Source: Gnetum montanum (taxonomy: Eukaryota > Streptophyta > Gnetopsida > Gnetales > Gnetaceae). Taken from it: a stretch of DNA of 64,000 nt. This document shows positions 22,342-35,494 of this stretch, one piece after another. Under the pieces are notes generated by a model. That model had not been told where the DNA came from. It did not search any database and was given only the letters and a program-made list of their open reading frames with translations. Each line of letters starts with the position of its first letter. Positions within the stretch are counted from its first letter, which is position 1. The stretch is taken from NCBI GenBank assembly GCA_015680685.1, contig MNCI01027262.1, forward strand, positions 232,338-296,337. The letters are read 5' to 3'. The position numbers were made by a program, and so were the translations under genes.

Positions 22342-23424
22342 GACATGGACAAACATGAAGAAAGCCGCGTACGGTGGAGAATTTATGAAGCTGAACCCAA
22401 ATAGATTAAAAAATGTTCTGACGATGGGCAAATGTTTATGTGATTTATCATTGTTATGTATTTGTTGAAGCCTAGCAATTGGTACCCCTTTAATTCTATG
22501 TTGTTTCTGCCTGATTTAATTTTAACATTTTTTTTAGATTGGATGATTTTATATTGGACCTCTATTTTGCCCCTTCAATTATATTGCTTCCCTAGTTTGC
22601 TAATCTCTCCAATTAACCGTGACATCTATATTAGGAAATTCAAAGTCTTTAAAGTAAGTTTTAATCTAGAGTGTTGACATCCTATAAGTCTATTTGAAGT
22701 TGTTGACCAACGAATTGGACATGCACATGTGATGGGGATGCTTAGGTTGCTAGCTTTCATGATATGCCATTGTCCTAGCTTAGTGTAATATTGCTACCAT
22801 TGTTATCAAATATTTAAGAAGATTATGTATTAGGTCTAGAGCTTGCATTGATGAATTGATTATGCACATGTTATAGGGATGCCCATGTTGTTGCCTTTCA
22901 AACAATACAAGATGTGTCATTGTGGTAGCTTAGTGTAATATTGGAATTCATTATTATTAGACATCTAATGGGATTATGTATTAGGTGTCGAGCATGCATT
23001 GATGAAAATGGTTTGTTGATTTGGTGGCATCTTCATCACTGCCATTCGTCAAGTTATAATGTTTAGATGACTTTAGATTGACCTTATGATTTTGGATCTT
23101 GAGCATTCTATTTTTGCTTTTTGACTTTGGAGTTGTGGTAATTGAAAGATTTTTAACTCAACGTTGCTTAAGTCTCATTATTTTTTTCTCAAAGTCAAAG
23201 TAATGATGTTGTGCTGACTCTTATTATTGCCCAGGACATTCTAATTTAGGAAGAGTATGTCACTAATAAGTTCAAAGATTGTATTTACACCATTTTATGT
23301 AAATTGAAGCAGATATATAAATCTTGGAGTTGCTTGGAACCTACCTTAAGATCCAAAGGGTTGACAAAAAGATGTACTTGTGTTAGTAGTGGTAGAATAT
23401 TGAATGAGCAAGGTCTTGAGTAGG
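22342..23424. other. 3' flank of the SDR pseudogene
   Basis: No gene. AT-rich; holds a roughly 150-bp tandem duplication (22695-23010) and then runs into the LTR of element 2. Confidence 0.5.
22695..23010 (+). repeat. tandem duplication, about 150-bp unit
   Basis: Unit 1 about 22695-22847, unit 2 about 22848-23010. Shared landmarks: ATGCACATGT, GGGATGC, GTAGCTTAGTGTAATATTG-type, GATTATGTATTAGGT and GCATTGATGAA. Confidence 0.75.
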
Positions 23425-24235
23425 TGATGAGAAACGAGTAGTCCCTATGCCCAACTATATGAATCACTAACGTTTAATGAGTGATTTGGTCAAATTTTGT
23501 AGACTTTATCTTTCTAAGTATGGTAGTAAATTTAACAAACGTGATCGTTGTCTTCTTAGTTTCACTTGTGAAGTGCAAAGGTAGGGTTAAGTGTAATTAA
23601 GGCACATGATTTTTATCATTTTGTGTTTTTCATTAATTCATCCAAGTGCTGAAGATAAAGTAATTAAATGGTTAACTAATCTAATAACTAACTAACCCTT
23701 AACTAATCCTAACATAAGCATCCATTCCCACTTTTTATATACATCTTGAACATGTGATGCTACTAGGTTATTGAGTGTTAGGCGATACTAGGATTACTAA
23801 GCATTAATGTATGCTTGAAGTGGTTGTACTTATGTGCATTCATTATTCGTATGAATTAATTACTTAAAAGCAATAAAGTAAATTGCATAAATAATAAATG
23901 CATAAAGTAAACATTAAGCTAAGTCCAAGTGTTACAATGTTTATCAAGAAAGCTCATTTGTATTGTTCACATTGAGGTGCTCAAGTACATTGGTGCTTGA
24001 ATAAAGATCCATACACTTCTCAACTCCTATTGTAGGCACTTAGAAAATATTCTAACTTTGGGAAGATAAAAATGCAAGAGTTTGGCTAGCTACTAATGAT
24101 CGGATGTCATAAATGTGACTGGTGTACACACTTATATAGGCAAAACACAACATTGTGTCGATGTGTACACGTTGATCCAATAAACCACTCATTGACAAGA
24201 TCGCGTTGATGCGGACAAATGATGATGACTCATCA
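23425..24235 (-). repeat. element 2 3' LTR (811 bp), same family as element 1
   Basis: Starts TGATGAG (23425) and ends CTCATCA (24229-24235) on +, as in element 1, and aligns with it along most of its length (for example AACTAATCCTAACATAAGCATCC at 23700 onward). Internal sequence to the right also matches element 1 next to its 3' LTR (ATTATTGACTAATTGA near 24320). The five bases to the left are GTAGG; the partner LTR is missing, so no duplication can be tested. A - strand TATA-like CCTATATAAG lies at 24130-24139. Confidence 0.85.
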
Positions 24236-24437
24236 TACCTTGATGATTCAATGAAAAATCTTCCTTGACTAAACAAAAGGGAAAACAAGCTCTTTACAAA
24301 ATTTTGGAAAAGTATCAAATTATTGACTAATTGATTGACACATAAACTGACTTAAACTAATGCTAAGTGCCCAAGTGTATGGATTTATAATTTTTACAAA
24401 AGTTGGTGTTCATGATAAGAAAATTGAACACTAAGAA
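24236..24437 (-). other. element 2 3' untranslated segment
   Basis: Matches 4229-4330 next to the element 1 3' LTR. Non-coding. The tandem-unit homology begins at about 24438. Confidence 0.6.
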
Positions 24438-24449
24438 AAAAATTAATAT

Positions 24450-27340
24450 TTCACTCCTTTGGCGGCTTGATGAAGAGGTAGAAAACAAATGGTCCCAAGT
24501 GATGGAGGTTCCTAAGATGCTAAAGGACCTTTTCTTGCCTTAGATGCACGTGGATGTTATGGTTGAGGCTGTGGTTGTGGTATCTGGCTGTAGCTACCAC
24601 TTCTAGTGGAAGACAAAAGGCATCCAACAATGCTTTCATCTTCTCTTCCTTACTTTGGGGATTATACATAGTCCATGTAGCACCACCAATGTGGACTGGT
24701 ACGGGAATATTCCACAGATAGGGCATTCTAGAGAACAACTCCTTCACATTAACAAACTAGGTTGTGAATTGTTTATGTTCAACATTGAACACCTTGATAG
24801 CATTCTATAGTTCTTGGTAGTCATTTATTCTGCGGGCTAGGTAGTCATTTATTAATATTTGATTAGTGAAGCATGCTTTGAGAACTTCAAGTTTAGCATT
24901 TGACATTTCTAGCTTTCACTTTGTTTCCTTGTGATGGTTGAACTCAACATTATACAACAAGTATGAGCTGGCCACCTACTTCTCTAATTTTGACCTTGGC
25001 CTTTTAACAGTCAACATTTCCAAGTTTGCAGATTGGAGCTTTGCTAGCTCCATGTATTCTACCATCTCTTTAATTTGAAGCTCCTTGAGAAGAATTTCTA
25101 CTTTGTTATATATGTTCAACTCATCAAAGATGGGCTGCCATATGTCACCTCCTTGATGAAGCTATTGGAGGGTCTCATTAACCTTTGACTTCACTAGTTG
25201 AATTTCTTTCCCATTGATTTCCTTTTGTAAACTAAGTTGGTCCTTGTAATGGTTTTTGATCCTTTCAAACTTAAGGACCTCATTTTTCCAGGTAGTGATT
25301 TCTATTGCAGATTTTTGGCATAAGGCATGGACCTCCTCTAATGAGAGATTATGGTTTTTTGTGACTAGCCTTCTTAGATCCATGGTACCCTTGGCAAGTT
25401 GCTCTTGCTATTGTCTCATATATTAAACCATTTGTTCTTTTTGGAGATCAACATTATGCAAGTGATGATTGTCCTTGGTTAGAATGATGTTCTTCTAGTG
25501 AACCTTTGACAAGTCCTTTTGAATGTTGTAGATATTGACATTTGCTAAGGACTGGTCAAAGATTGCTAACTCCTTGGTGTACTTAGCCTCTTGAAGTTTG
25601 GATTGAAGCTACTGAAAAGCTTCATGCTTGGTTATAACTTGACTAAGTATAATGGGATTAGAAAGGTGGGCTCTTAACTCTACAATTTCAGTAGCTAAGT
25701 GTCGATTTTGCTCTATCACTATTTTAAGTTGGGCATTGGCAATGTGGTACTTGCCCTTAACCTCCAACAAGATTGATTAGGTAGTAGTCATGTCATTCAA
25801 AAGGTCAAAAATCTCTTAAAATTATTTGCTAGGTTCCCACTAATTGTTCTAGAAACTCCTCATGCTAGGCTACACTGAATCTCCTACTTGGTGGTCCTAT
25901 AAATGTCTACACATCTCTGAGTGTAGCACTATCTGATACATACACTGTTGAAACATTGAAGGCTTTGTCCACTCTATTAGCCACCACCTCTACCATTGTT
26001 TCTTACCCTTGGTATTGCATCACCAAGATAGTTGCCTCATCACCTTCCTCCAAGTGCATCGAGAAGGTAGTGGCATTTCTAGAGATTTCTATAAATTACT
26101 ATTATCCTAGAATGGACATTGTTATGTCTCACGCACTAGGATTTGAGTGTGTGGACACCTATGTTCTTTGGGTAGAGAAAGTTGACACCATGTTGTTCAA
26201 CCAGCTTATAGTATGAGTTACCTCATTCAAGTAACTAAGGGATGGTCGGTAGATAGATGGGTCATCACTCGAACCAGCTTGTTACTACTATAAGAGTTTC
26301 TCATAGAGCTTTTGCATGCACTTCATAGTAGCACAAGCTTTTAGCATTGTTTCATGAGTGGGTGGTGGTGGTGGCTACTCCTCTTCTATCATTGTGGTAG
26401 GAACCTTATCATTCATCATTTTCACCCACGAGGTGGCAAGAGCATCTTTGAGTGTATCATTGGAATAGTGGGATATTCCTCTTCTTTTGCATAGTTTTTG
26501 GATTAGACATGGAAAGGGGAGTGCCCTCACCCCATGCTCATTCTCCTTAAATCCCTTCTTTATCTCCATATAGATTAGCTATGGGAGGTTCAAAGGAAAT
26601 TTCCAGCTTAGAGCGACACATGCATGGGTAGAAAAGGCTATCATCTTACTTGGCCTCACCATCAGATTGAGGTGATAGGCTACTATCTTGAAATAGACAT
26701 GTTTTGCTATTGTGAGTGCATCATACTCTTTGTGGTCCACTCTAGAGCATTGCTGGATCCACTTCTTTTTCACCTCTGGGTCTGCTTACATTGAGATCTC
26801 TACCAGATTGGTTCTAGTTTTAGACAAATTGAGGGCCTGAAAGATGACCTCCACCAAGTAGGACATACTAATGTTTTTGCTCTTCACAATGGCATCTAGC
26901 TACTTGTTATTCTAGAAGAGATATGTCTCTCCCATGTACCACTTCTTATTAGGAGTGATGATGGGGCACAAGGGAGAGCTCTACAGTTAAATTTTGACAT
27001 CTTCTAGGGCAAAGTTTAAGAAAGATCCAAAGTTTAGCTCTTGGAGAATCAAATGTTGAATTTCCTTAGATTGAATTTATCGAAGGTATACATCTATCAA
27101 AGTGACCTCAAGGCTTGGCCTTGGTCTTTGTGCCTCATCCTAGTAGGACTACTTTGGTTTAGCTTGGGAAATCTAATGGATGGATTTCACTTTAGTCTCT
27201 TTTCGAAGAGGTCCTATTGCATGAGTTTTAGCTACTTGCTCCTGGGGTTGTTCTTGCTTTTGGGCCCTTTCAATTCTGGGCCACTTATCCCTTGGTTAGG
27301 ATGGTCCTCCTTCTTAAGGACGCTTAGGTCTTGGTGCCAT
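24450..27340 (-). pseudogene. extra coiled-coil ORF of element 2, tandem unit 1
   Basis: A roughly 960-codon sense-strand reading frame between integrase and 3' LTR, the place used by env-like or additional ORFs in some plant Ty3/gypsy elements. The start is ATG at 27340 (MAPRPKR, basic). The first half has an unrecognised globular part (KKKWIQQCSRVDHKEYDALT at about 26720-26770, then PFPCLIQKLCKRRGISHYS at 26465-26520). The second half (25850-24900) is a long heptad-like coiled coil rich in Lys, Glu, Leu and Gln (for example LSLEEVHALCQKSAIEITTW, 25290-25350). The end near 24520-24747 reads MPYLWNIPVPVHIGGATW. No transmembrane segment or signal peptide was seen. Broken mainly by TAG codons. 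Function unknown; no family was identified. Confidence 0.65.
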
Positions 27341-29480
27341 TTGTAATCACAACATGATCAAGGATTAGCATTTGGTATGCAACTTTATAACACTTGAGTA
27401 CCTTATCTCTTTATATTAGTTACCCTTGGCTAAGTTGTGATCATGGTAGGTTTGATTATTTTAAGATTATTTGATTTTAATATCTACTAGAGTTCATTGG
27501 AAAGGTTTAACTCTCTTAAATTAGTGATTTTAATATTATTTTATTAGTTAAACCTTGTGGGAGTTAGCAAAAATTTGAAAAAAATTTCATAAAAAATTCA
27601 AGGTTGTTTCCACAACGTAGAGCTCACCTCCAGTAGCTGCAAGAATGAAAAATGAGGTTAATTGGATAAGATTTTTGAAAGTTCTGGGCTCTACAAGGTT
27701 CTAGGCCCTAAAAATGGTAAATATTAGTTTCCTATTTGAGAGCAAATGATAAAAATTCACAAAGTGTTGTGCACTATTTATAGAATTTCGACCTTGTGTC
27801 AACAAGATCCTATTGATGAGATTATGTCAATGTGGTTAGTTGCATTTCATCAACGTAGCTAATCAAAAAAATTTTTTATCATTAGAAATGATGGAAAAAT
27901 AAAGAGGTTTTACAAGAAATTAATGTCCAAAGGAAGCCCAAAAAGCTTAGAACATGATGAAATGCATGAAGAGGGCTAAATATTTCACAAAAATAGGAGA
28001 GTTAGTTGGGAGAAAGATGGAGAAATGCCATGAAGGAGTGCACAACTGGACATAACCAACATGGAGCACAAAAGATTTGAATGCAGAAATCTCTAAAGGA
28101 TGAGGAACTCAACTATCTGAACCAAGTGGTATGCAAGTGGATCCTCCCCATACTAGGCTCATGCCTTTGATACCCTTGCATGTACTCAAACTAAGGAGTC
28201 CATGGGCCCCATGGATGACTAATGGTTATGGTTAGTTAAAGACCAAATCACTAAAGAAAGTATCTAAGAAGTTTGATGCATCAAACTAAGACATTGAATA
28301 AAACATGAAAAGAGGCAATGAGCTGAGATATGAAAAGCATAGATGGATGAGGTGGAGAGTGGAATGGAGTCCCATATCATAGTTACATGAAGTTCCTTGT
28401 GGATTTTTATGGTTAATATGACTTGATTACATCCATCCTTAGTTTGTATTAAAACTAACCAATTTCAATGACTTCACTTTGACACTCTAAGCTCAAGAGA
28501 ATCTCCATAGATTAATCACCATTTCTAAAAGAGAAGAAAAGAGAAGTAGGAAGTGAGATGAACCTTAGTTAGAGAGGACTGTTAGACATAGATAACATGT
28601 CTTTCTAGTCCCATAACTAGTGCTTGTAGTTCGTAATTTTTTCTAAGGGATGTACTTTGAATTTTCATTATTGTTTTATTTTTATTCTTGAATTTTTTGG
28701 ATGGAAACCACACCATGCAAAGACTTAGCTTCTTGTTATTGGTCGACAATGGAATGGTGAGAAATCCATGAAAACACTCATGTACCAAAGAGGGTAGGAA
28801 AGTATAAAGCGCATAAAATTCCCTTGAAGTCATACCCTTGCCTATCTATTTAATCCTTCCCAAGTTTGGAAACTATCAAGGTCACAAGTTCTTTAAAAGT
28901 TTCTTTTAAGAAGGGACTACATATTTGCAAAACAAGGAAACATCATAGAATTTAGTGGATGGATGGATGATGTGGACTCACTACTAGTTCTAATGAAAAA
29001 GAAACCATGTCTTAATTATCAATAATAAAATTTGAAGTTAAAATCTAGATATTAGCAATCAAATAAGATTATAGTACGAACCACCATGAATTGACAACTA
29101 CAGTTGCACTTAGTCTTAGTAGTAATAAAGGAAAAAAAACATAAGTAAAGAATAAAAGTAATCCAAACCAAATAAAATAAAATATAGAAGACAATGTAAA
29201 ATATTTAAGAAAGAGAAATATATACTGAAAAAGGTGAAAACAAAAAAATGTGAAAAATTGAGGAGCCTCTTTAATTGGTCAGTATGGATGGCCATCTCCC
29301 CCACGATTGAGTTGGAAGGAGGAGATATAAAAAATTGAGCATGCATGTCCATCCATTGACGTGTTTTGGTCACTAACTCTATTAGGTTTATGGAAAGGTT
29401 TAAGATGTTGCACGTTGACCAATAACTTCTAGTTTAGGCTTTCAAGTTTGTATATTAACATGACCCCAGAAGGAAAGGTT
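27341..29480 (-). other. spacer of tandem unit 1 with candidate promoter
   Basis: Non-coding between integrase tail and the extra ORF. 28100-29400 matches the element 1 spacer (4960-5480). 27341-27900 is specific to ORF-bearing units and holds the TATA-like box noted separately. Short open frames here (such as 28582-28833 and 29116-29373) show no motif. Confidence 0.5.
27774..27783 (-). promoter_or_regulatory. TATA-like box upstream of the unit 1 ORF
   Basis: CTATAAATAG on the - strand, 434 bp before the ATG at 27340. Unit 2 has the identical motif (33286-33295) at 432 bp. The element 1 LTRs carry CTATAAATA in their promoter. Confidence 0.5.
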
Positions 29481-29482
29481 TC

Positions 29483-29950
29483 CTAGATAATGTCAAGCCC
29501 ATTCCAAAATGTTTGGGACTTAGTTCTTTGTGGTATGTGTGTGGAATTATAGTATAGAAGCCTATCTCCTAGTTGAAATTTCACTTTCTTGATCCCAAGG
29601 TCATGTTGTTGCTTATTGAATGCTTTGTGCACTTTGTTAGATGATAGGGCCACCAATTGATTCTCGTCTAGTAAGCTGAGGGTCATTAATATTTCTTTTT
29701 ATGCTAGACTTAGGTTAAGGTCAAGGTCACAATCTATTGATAGTGTATGGAGCTTCATTTGGATTGGAAGTGTTGGTAATTTTCCATCCACAAGCTCATA
29801 GGGAAAGTAGCCAATAGGAAGTTTCAAAGTGGAGCAATAGGCCCAAAGGACATCGTTGATTTTTGTGTTCTAGTCCCTTCTATATTTACTAATGGTTTAG
29901 GTTAGTATTTTTGCTATTTCCATATTTGTAACCTTTGCTTGACTATTAGC
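29483..29950 (-). pseudogene. integrase C-terminal remnant, unit 1
   Basis: Reverse strand reads NQLVALSSNKVHKAFNKQQH then LGIKKVKFQLGDRLLYYN, matching the element 1 integrase tail at 5640-5810. The match is lost at about 29950, inside the catalytic domain (after the region equivalent to 6090), where the next tandem unit begins. Zinc finger and most of the catalytic core are absent. Confidence 0.8.
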
Positions 29951-29974
29951 TTGGAAAAATTGACAACACAACTC

Positions 29975-32854
29975 CTCTAGCTACTTGAAGATGAGGAAAA
30001 AAATCAAATGGTCCTAGGTAGTGGAGGTTCTTGAGGTGTCGAAGGACCTCCTCCTATCTCAAGTGCATGTGGTTGTTATGGTTGAGGTTGTGGTTGTGGC
30101 TATTCAGCTATAGCTACCACTTCTAGTGAAAGATAGAAGGCATCTAGTAATACTTTCATCTTCTCCTTCTTACTCTAGGTATCATACATAGTCCACATAG
30201 CATCACCAATGTGAACTAGTACAAGAATATTCCATGAAAAAGGCATTACAGGGAATAGCTCCTTTACATTGACAAACTAGGCTACGAATTGTTTACATTC
30301 AACAGTGAATGCCTTGACATAGTTCTACAATTCTTGATAGCCATTCATTTTGCAAGCTAGGTTCTCAATTGTTAATCTTTGATTAGTGAAGTGTGCTATG
30401 AGAACTTTGATTTTAGCATTTGACTTTTCTAGCTTTTGCTTAGTTTTTTTGTGATGCTTGAACTCAACCTCATACAACAAGTATGAGTTGGCTACCTACT
30501 TCTCTAGTTTTGATCTTGGCCTTTCAATAGTCAGCATTGCAAAGTTTGCATATTAGAGGTTGGAAAGCTCAATGTATTCTATCATGTCCTTAATCTATAG
30601 CTCCTCAAGGTGGATTTCTTCTTTTTTATACATGTTCATCCCATTAAAGATGGACTTCCACATGTCACCTCCTTGATGAAGCTATTGGAGGGCCTCATTG
30701 ACCTTCACCTTTGCTAGTTGAATTTCTTTCTCATTGATTTCCTTCTACAAATTGACCTCGTCAATGTAACATTTTTTAACCTTTTCAAACTTAAGAATCT
30801 CATTTTTCTAGTTGGTAATTTCTATTGTAGATTTCTGGTGCAAGGCATGGACCACCTTCATCGAGAGATTATGGTTTTTTGTTGCTAACCTCTTTAGATC
30901 CATGGTCACCTTGGCAAGCTACTACTATTGTTGTCTCATATATTCAACCATTTGTTCTTTCTAGAGCTTAACATTATGCAAGAGATGATTATTCTTGGTT
31001 AGAATGGTGCTCTTCTAGTGAACCTTTGACAAGTCCTTCTGAATGTTGTATATAGTGGCATTTGCTAAGGACTAATCAAAGATTGTTGATTCCTTGATGT
31101 TTATAGCCTCTTGAAGTTTAGACTAAAGTTGCTAAAAAGCTTCATCCTTGGTTATAACTTGGCTGAGTACAGTGGGATCAGAGAGATGGGCTATTAATTC
31201 TACAAATTTAGTTGCTAAGCATCAATTTTACTTTGTGGCTCTCTCAAGCTAGATATTGGCAATGGGGTACTTGTCCTTAGCCTTCAGCAACATTGACTAG
31301 GTAGCAGTGATGTCATTTAGAAGGCCAAAGACCTCTAGAATTAGTTGTTAGGTTCTTGCTAGCTATTCTAGCAACTCCTCATGTTGGATTGCATTGAATA
31401 TGCTACTTGGTGATCTTGTGGATGTCTACACATCTCTAAGTGTAGTATTATTTGACACATACACTGTAGGAACATTAAGGGCTTCACCCACTTTGTCAGC
31501 TAGCACCTTGGCCATTGTTTCCTATCCTTGTTGCTACATGACCAAGATAGTTGTTCCATCACCTTCCACCAAGTGCATTGAGAAGGTAGTGGTGTTTTTA
31601 GAGATTTCTAGAAATTATTATTGTTTTAGAATGATCATTGTTACCTATTAAGCACTAGGATTTGAGTGTGCAAGTGCCTACATTCTTTGGGTAGAAGAAG
31701 TTAACACTTTATTCTTCAACCAACTTATAGTATGAGTTACCTTGTTTAAGTGACTAAGGGCTACTTGGTAGATAGACAAGTCACTTCTCAAAGTAACTTT
31801 TTGCTACTGCAAGAGTTGCTCATAGAGCTTTTACATGCATTTCATAGCTACACAAGCTTCTAGTGTTGTTTCATGAGTGGGTGATGGTGATGGCTACTTC
31901 TCTTCTTTCATTACAGCAAGGACCTTATCTTTCATCATTTCCATCCAAGAGGTAGTAGGAGCATGTCTAAGTGTATCACTGGAATAGTGGGATATTCCTT
32001 TCCTTTTGCATAGTTTTTGGATTAGGCATGGGGAGTACCTTCATCCCATGCTTGTTCGTCTTAAAGAGCTTCTCTATCTCCATATAGATTAGCTATGTGA
32101 GGTTCATAGTGAATTTCTAGCTCAAAGCAATTTACACATAGGCAAAAAAGGCTATCATCTTCATTGGCCTCACCATTAGATTGAGATGGTAGGACACTAT
32201 CTTGAAATAGGCACGTTCTACCATTATGAATGCACCATACTCTTTATGGTCCACTCCATAACATTGCTAGATCCACTTCTTTTTCACCTCTGGGTCCACT
32301 TGCATTGAGATCTCTACTAGATTGGTCCTAGTTTCAGGAAAATCAAGGGCCTAAGAGATGGCCTCCAACAAGTAGGACACACTAATGTCCTTGATCTTCA
32401 TAGTGGCATCTAGTTGTCTATTGTTCCAAAAGAGATATATCTCTTCCATATACCAGTCCCCATTGAAAGTGATGATGAGCCACATTGGAGAGCTCTACAA
32501 TTAAGCTCTAACATCTTCTAGGGCAAAGTCTAAAAAGGTTCCAAAGTTTAGCTCTTTGAGAATCAAATGATGAATTTCCTTAAATTGAATTTACTTAAGG
32601 TAGGCATTTGTCAAATTGACCTCAAGGCTTGGGCTTGGTCTTGGTGCCTCATCCTAGTGGGATTTCTCTATTTTAGCTTGGGAAATTTGATGGATAGACT
32701 CCACTTTATGCTCCTTCCAAAGAGGTCTTATTGCATGAGTTTTAGCGACCTACTCTTGGGGTTATTCTTGCTTTTGGACCCTTCTAGTTTTGGGCCACTT
32801 GTCCCTTAGTTTGGACGATCCTCCTTCTTATAGATGCTTAGGTCTTAGCACCAT
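29975..32854 (-). pseudogene. extra coiled-coil ORF, tandem unit 2
   Basis: Second copy of the 24450-27340 ORF, starting ATG at 32852-32854. Its reading frame carries more stops and several indels than unit 1, but the same blocks recur at a constant spacing of about 5515 bp (equivalents of the WIQQC block near 32250 and the coiled coil near 30450-31300). No function can be assigned. Confidence 0.65.
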
Positions 32855-33285
32855 TTGTAATCACAACATGATCAAGGATTAGCGTTTGGTGTCTAACTTT
32901 ATAACACTTGAGTACCTTATCTCTTTGAATTAGTTATAACTGGCTAAGTTGTGATCATGGTGGTTTTGATTATTTTAATATTATCTCATTTTGATGTCTA
33001 CTAGAGTTTGCTGGAAAGGTTTAACTCTCTTAAATTAGTGATTTTAATATTATTTTATTAGTTAAACCTTGTGGGAGTTAGAGAAAATTTTAAATTTTTT
33101 TTCAAAAATCTAAGGTTATCCCCATGATGTAGAGCTCACCTCTAATAGCTGTAGGAACAAAAAATGAGGTTAATCAAACAAGTTATTTGAAAGTTATGGT
33201 CTTTGGAAGGTTTTGGGCTTTGAAAATTACCAAAACTCCTCTTCCATTTGAGAGCAAATGATAAAAATTCATAAAGTGTTTAGCA

Positions 33286-33295
33286 CTATTTATAG
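33286..33295 (-). promoter_or_regulatory. TATA-like box upstream of the unit 2 ORF
   Basis: CTATAAATAG, identical to 27774-27783 and equally spaced from its ATG. Just upstream in ORF orientation (33311-33331) lies TTGACGAGATCACCTTGATG, nearly the same as ATTGACAAGATCGCGTTGAT in the element 2 LTR (24191-24210). Confidence 0.5.
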
Positions 33296-34959
33296 AATTT
33301 TTGCCCTACATTGACGAGATCACCTTGATGCAGCTAGCTGTGTCCCGTCAATGTAGTTGATTGAAAAAAAATTTTATCATTAGAAATAAGGAAAAAGCAA
33401 AGAGTTTTTACATGACATTGAAGTTCAAAGGAAGCCCAAAAAGCCTAGAACATGATAAAATACATAAAGAGGGCTAGATATTTCACAAAAAGGGAGATTT
33501 AGTTGGGAGAAAGATGGAGAAATGCCATGAAGGAATGCACAAATGGACGTAACCAACGTGGAGCACAAAAGATCTGAATGTAGAAATGCCTAAAGGATGA
33601 GGAACTTAACTAGTTGAACCAAAGGGTATGTAAGTGGATCCTCCCTATAGCAGGCTCATGCCTTTGATGCCCTTACATGTCCTCAAAATAAGGAGTTCAT
33701 GGGCCCCATGAATGACTTATTGTTATGGTTAGTTAAGGATCAAATCATTAAAGAAAGTGTCTAAGAACTTTGATGCATCAAACTAAGACATTGAACAAAA
33801 CATGAAAAGAGGTAGTGAGGTGAGATATGGAAAGCATAGATGGTTGAGGTGGAGAGCAGAATAGAGTCTCATATCATGGTCACGTGAAGTCCCCTATGAA
33901 TTTTGAGGTTAATATGACTTAATAACATCCATCCTTAGTCTAAATTAAAACCAGCCAATTTCAATGACTTTACATCAACACTTTAAGACCAATCCATCCC
34001 CTTAAGGCACAAGAGCATTCCCATAGATTAATCACCATTCCTAAAAGAGAAGAAAAGACAAGTAAGAAGTGAGATGGGTCTTAGTTAATGGGGATCTTCA
34101 GACATAGGTAACATGTCTTTCTAGTCCCATAACTAGTGCTTGTAGCTTGTTATTTTATCTAAGGGATGTGCTTTGAATTTTCATTATTATTTTTTTTTGT
34201 TTTCAAATTTTTTTGGATGGAAACCACAACATGAAAAGACTTAGCTTCTTGTTATTAGTTGATAGCAAAATGGTGAGAAATCCATGAAAACACTCACACA
34301 CCAAAGAGGATAGGCAAATACAAATAACATCAAATTTCCTTGAAGTCACACCCTTGTCTATCCATTTAATCCTTCCCAAATTTGTAAACTACCAAGGTCA
34401 CAATTTCTTTAGAAGTTTCATTTAAGAAGGGATTGCATATTTCCAAAACAAGAGAACACCATAGAATTTAGTGGATGGGTGGATGACATGGAGTCACTAG
34501 CTTTTATCATGAAAAAGAAACCATGTCTTAGTTATCAACACCATAATTCAAAGATAGAATTCATACATTAGCAATCAAATAACATTATAGTACAAACCAC
34601 CATTAATTGATAGCTACAGTTGCACTTAGTCTTGGAAGCAATAAAGAAAAAAAAAACATAAGTAAAGCATAAAAGTAATCCAAACCAAATATAGTAAAAT
34701 ATAGAAGAAAGTGTAAAATATTTAGGAAAGAGAAATATATACTAAAAAGGTGAAAATAGAAAAAAGTGAAAAATCAAGAACCCTCTTTAATTGGTCAGCA
34801 TGGATGACCATCTCCCTCATAATTAAGTTGGAAGAAGGAGATCTAAAGACTTGAGCATGCATGTCTATCCATTGAGGTGTTTTGATCACTGACTCTCTTA
34901 GGTTCATGGAAAGATTTAAGTTGTTGCATGTTGACTAGTAACTTTTTGTTTGGGCTTTC

Positions 34960-35467
34960 AGGGTTTGTATATTAACATGGCCCTAGAAGGAATGGTTTTG
35001 CAAATAATGTAAGGCCTATCCCACAATGTTTGGAACTTAGTTCTTTGTGGTATGTGTGTGGGATTCCAATATAAGATCCTATATCTTGCTTGAAATTTTA
35101 CTTTCCTGATCCTAAGGTCATGTCATTGCTTGTTGAATGCCTTGTGCACTTCATTAGATGATAGGACCACTAATTGGTTCTCATCTAGTAAGTTAAGGTT
35201 CATTAATCTTTTTTTTGTGCTAAACATAGGTTAAGGTCAAGGTTATAGGATGTTGATAGTGTAAGGAGTTTCATTTGGATTGTAAGGTTTGGTAATTTCC
35301 CATACACAAGCTCATAGGGAGAGTAGCCAATAGGAAGTTTCCAAGTGGCATGATAGGCCCAAAGGGTATTGTTGAGTTTTGTGTTCTAGTCCCTTCTATA
35401 TTTACTAATGGTTTGGATTAGCATTTTTGTTATTTCCCTATTTGTAACCTTCACTTGACCATTGGCT
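34960..35467 (-). pseudogene. integrase C-terminal remnant, unit 2
   Basis: Homologous to 29483-29950 and to the element 1 integrase tail, more broken. It ends at the same junction (GGCTTGGAAAAATTAATA at about 35464-35481). Confidence 0.75.
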
Positions 35468-35494
35468 TGGAAAAATTAATAGCACAACTTCTCT

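Noticed and set aside
29116-29373. Hydrophobic open frame with Phe/Leu/Tyr runs as a membrane protein
   Set aside because: AT-rich spacer homologous to non-coding spacer in element 1 and unit 2; the frame is not kept.
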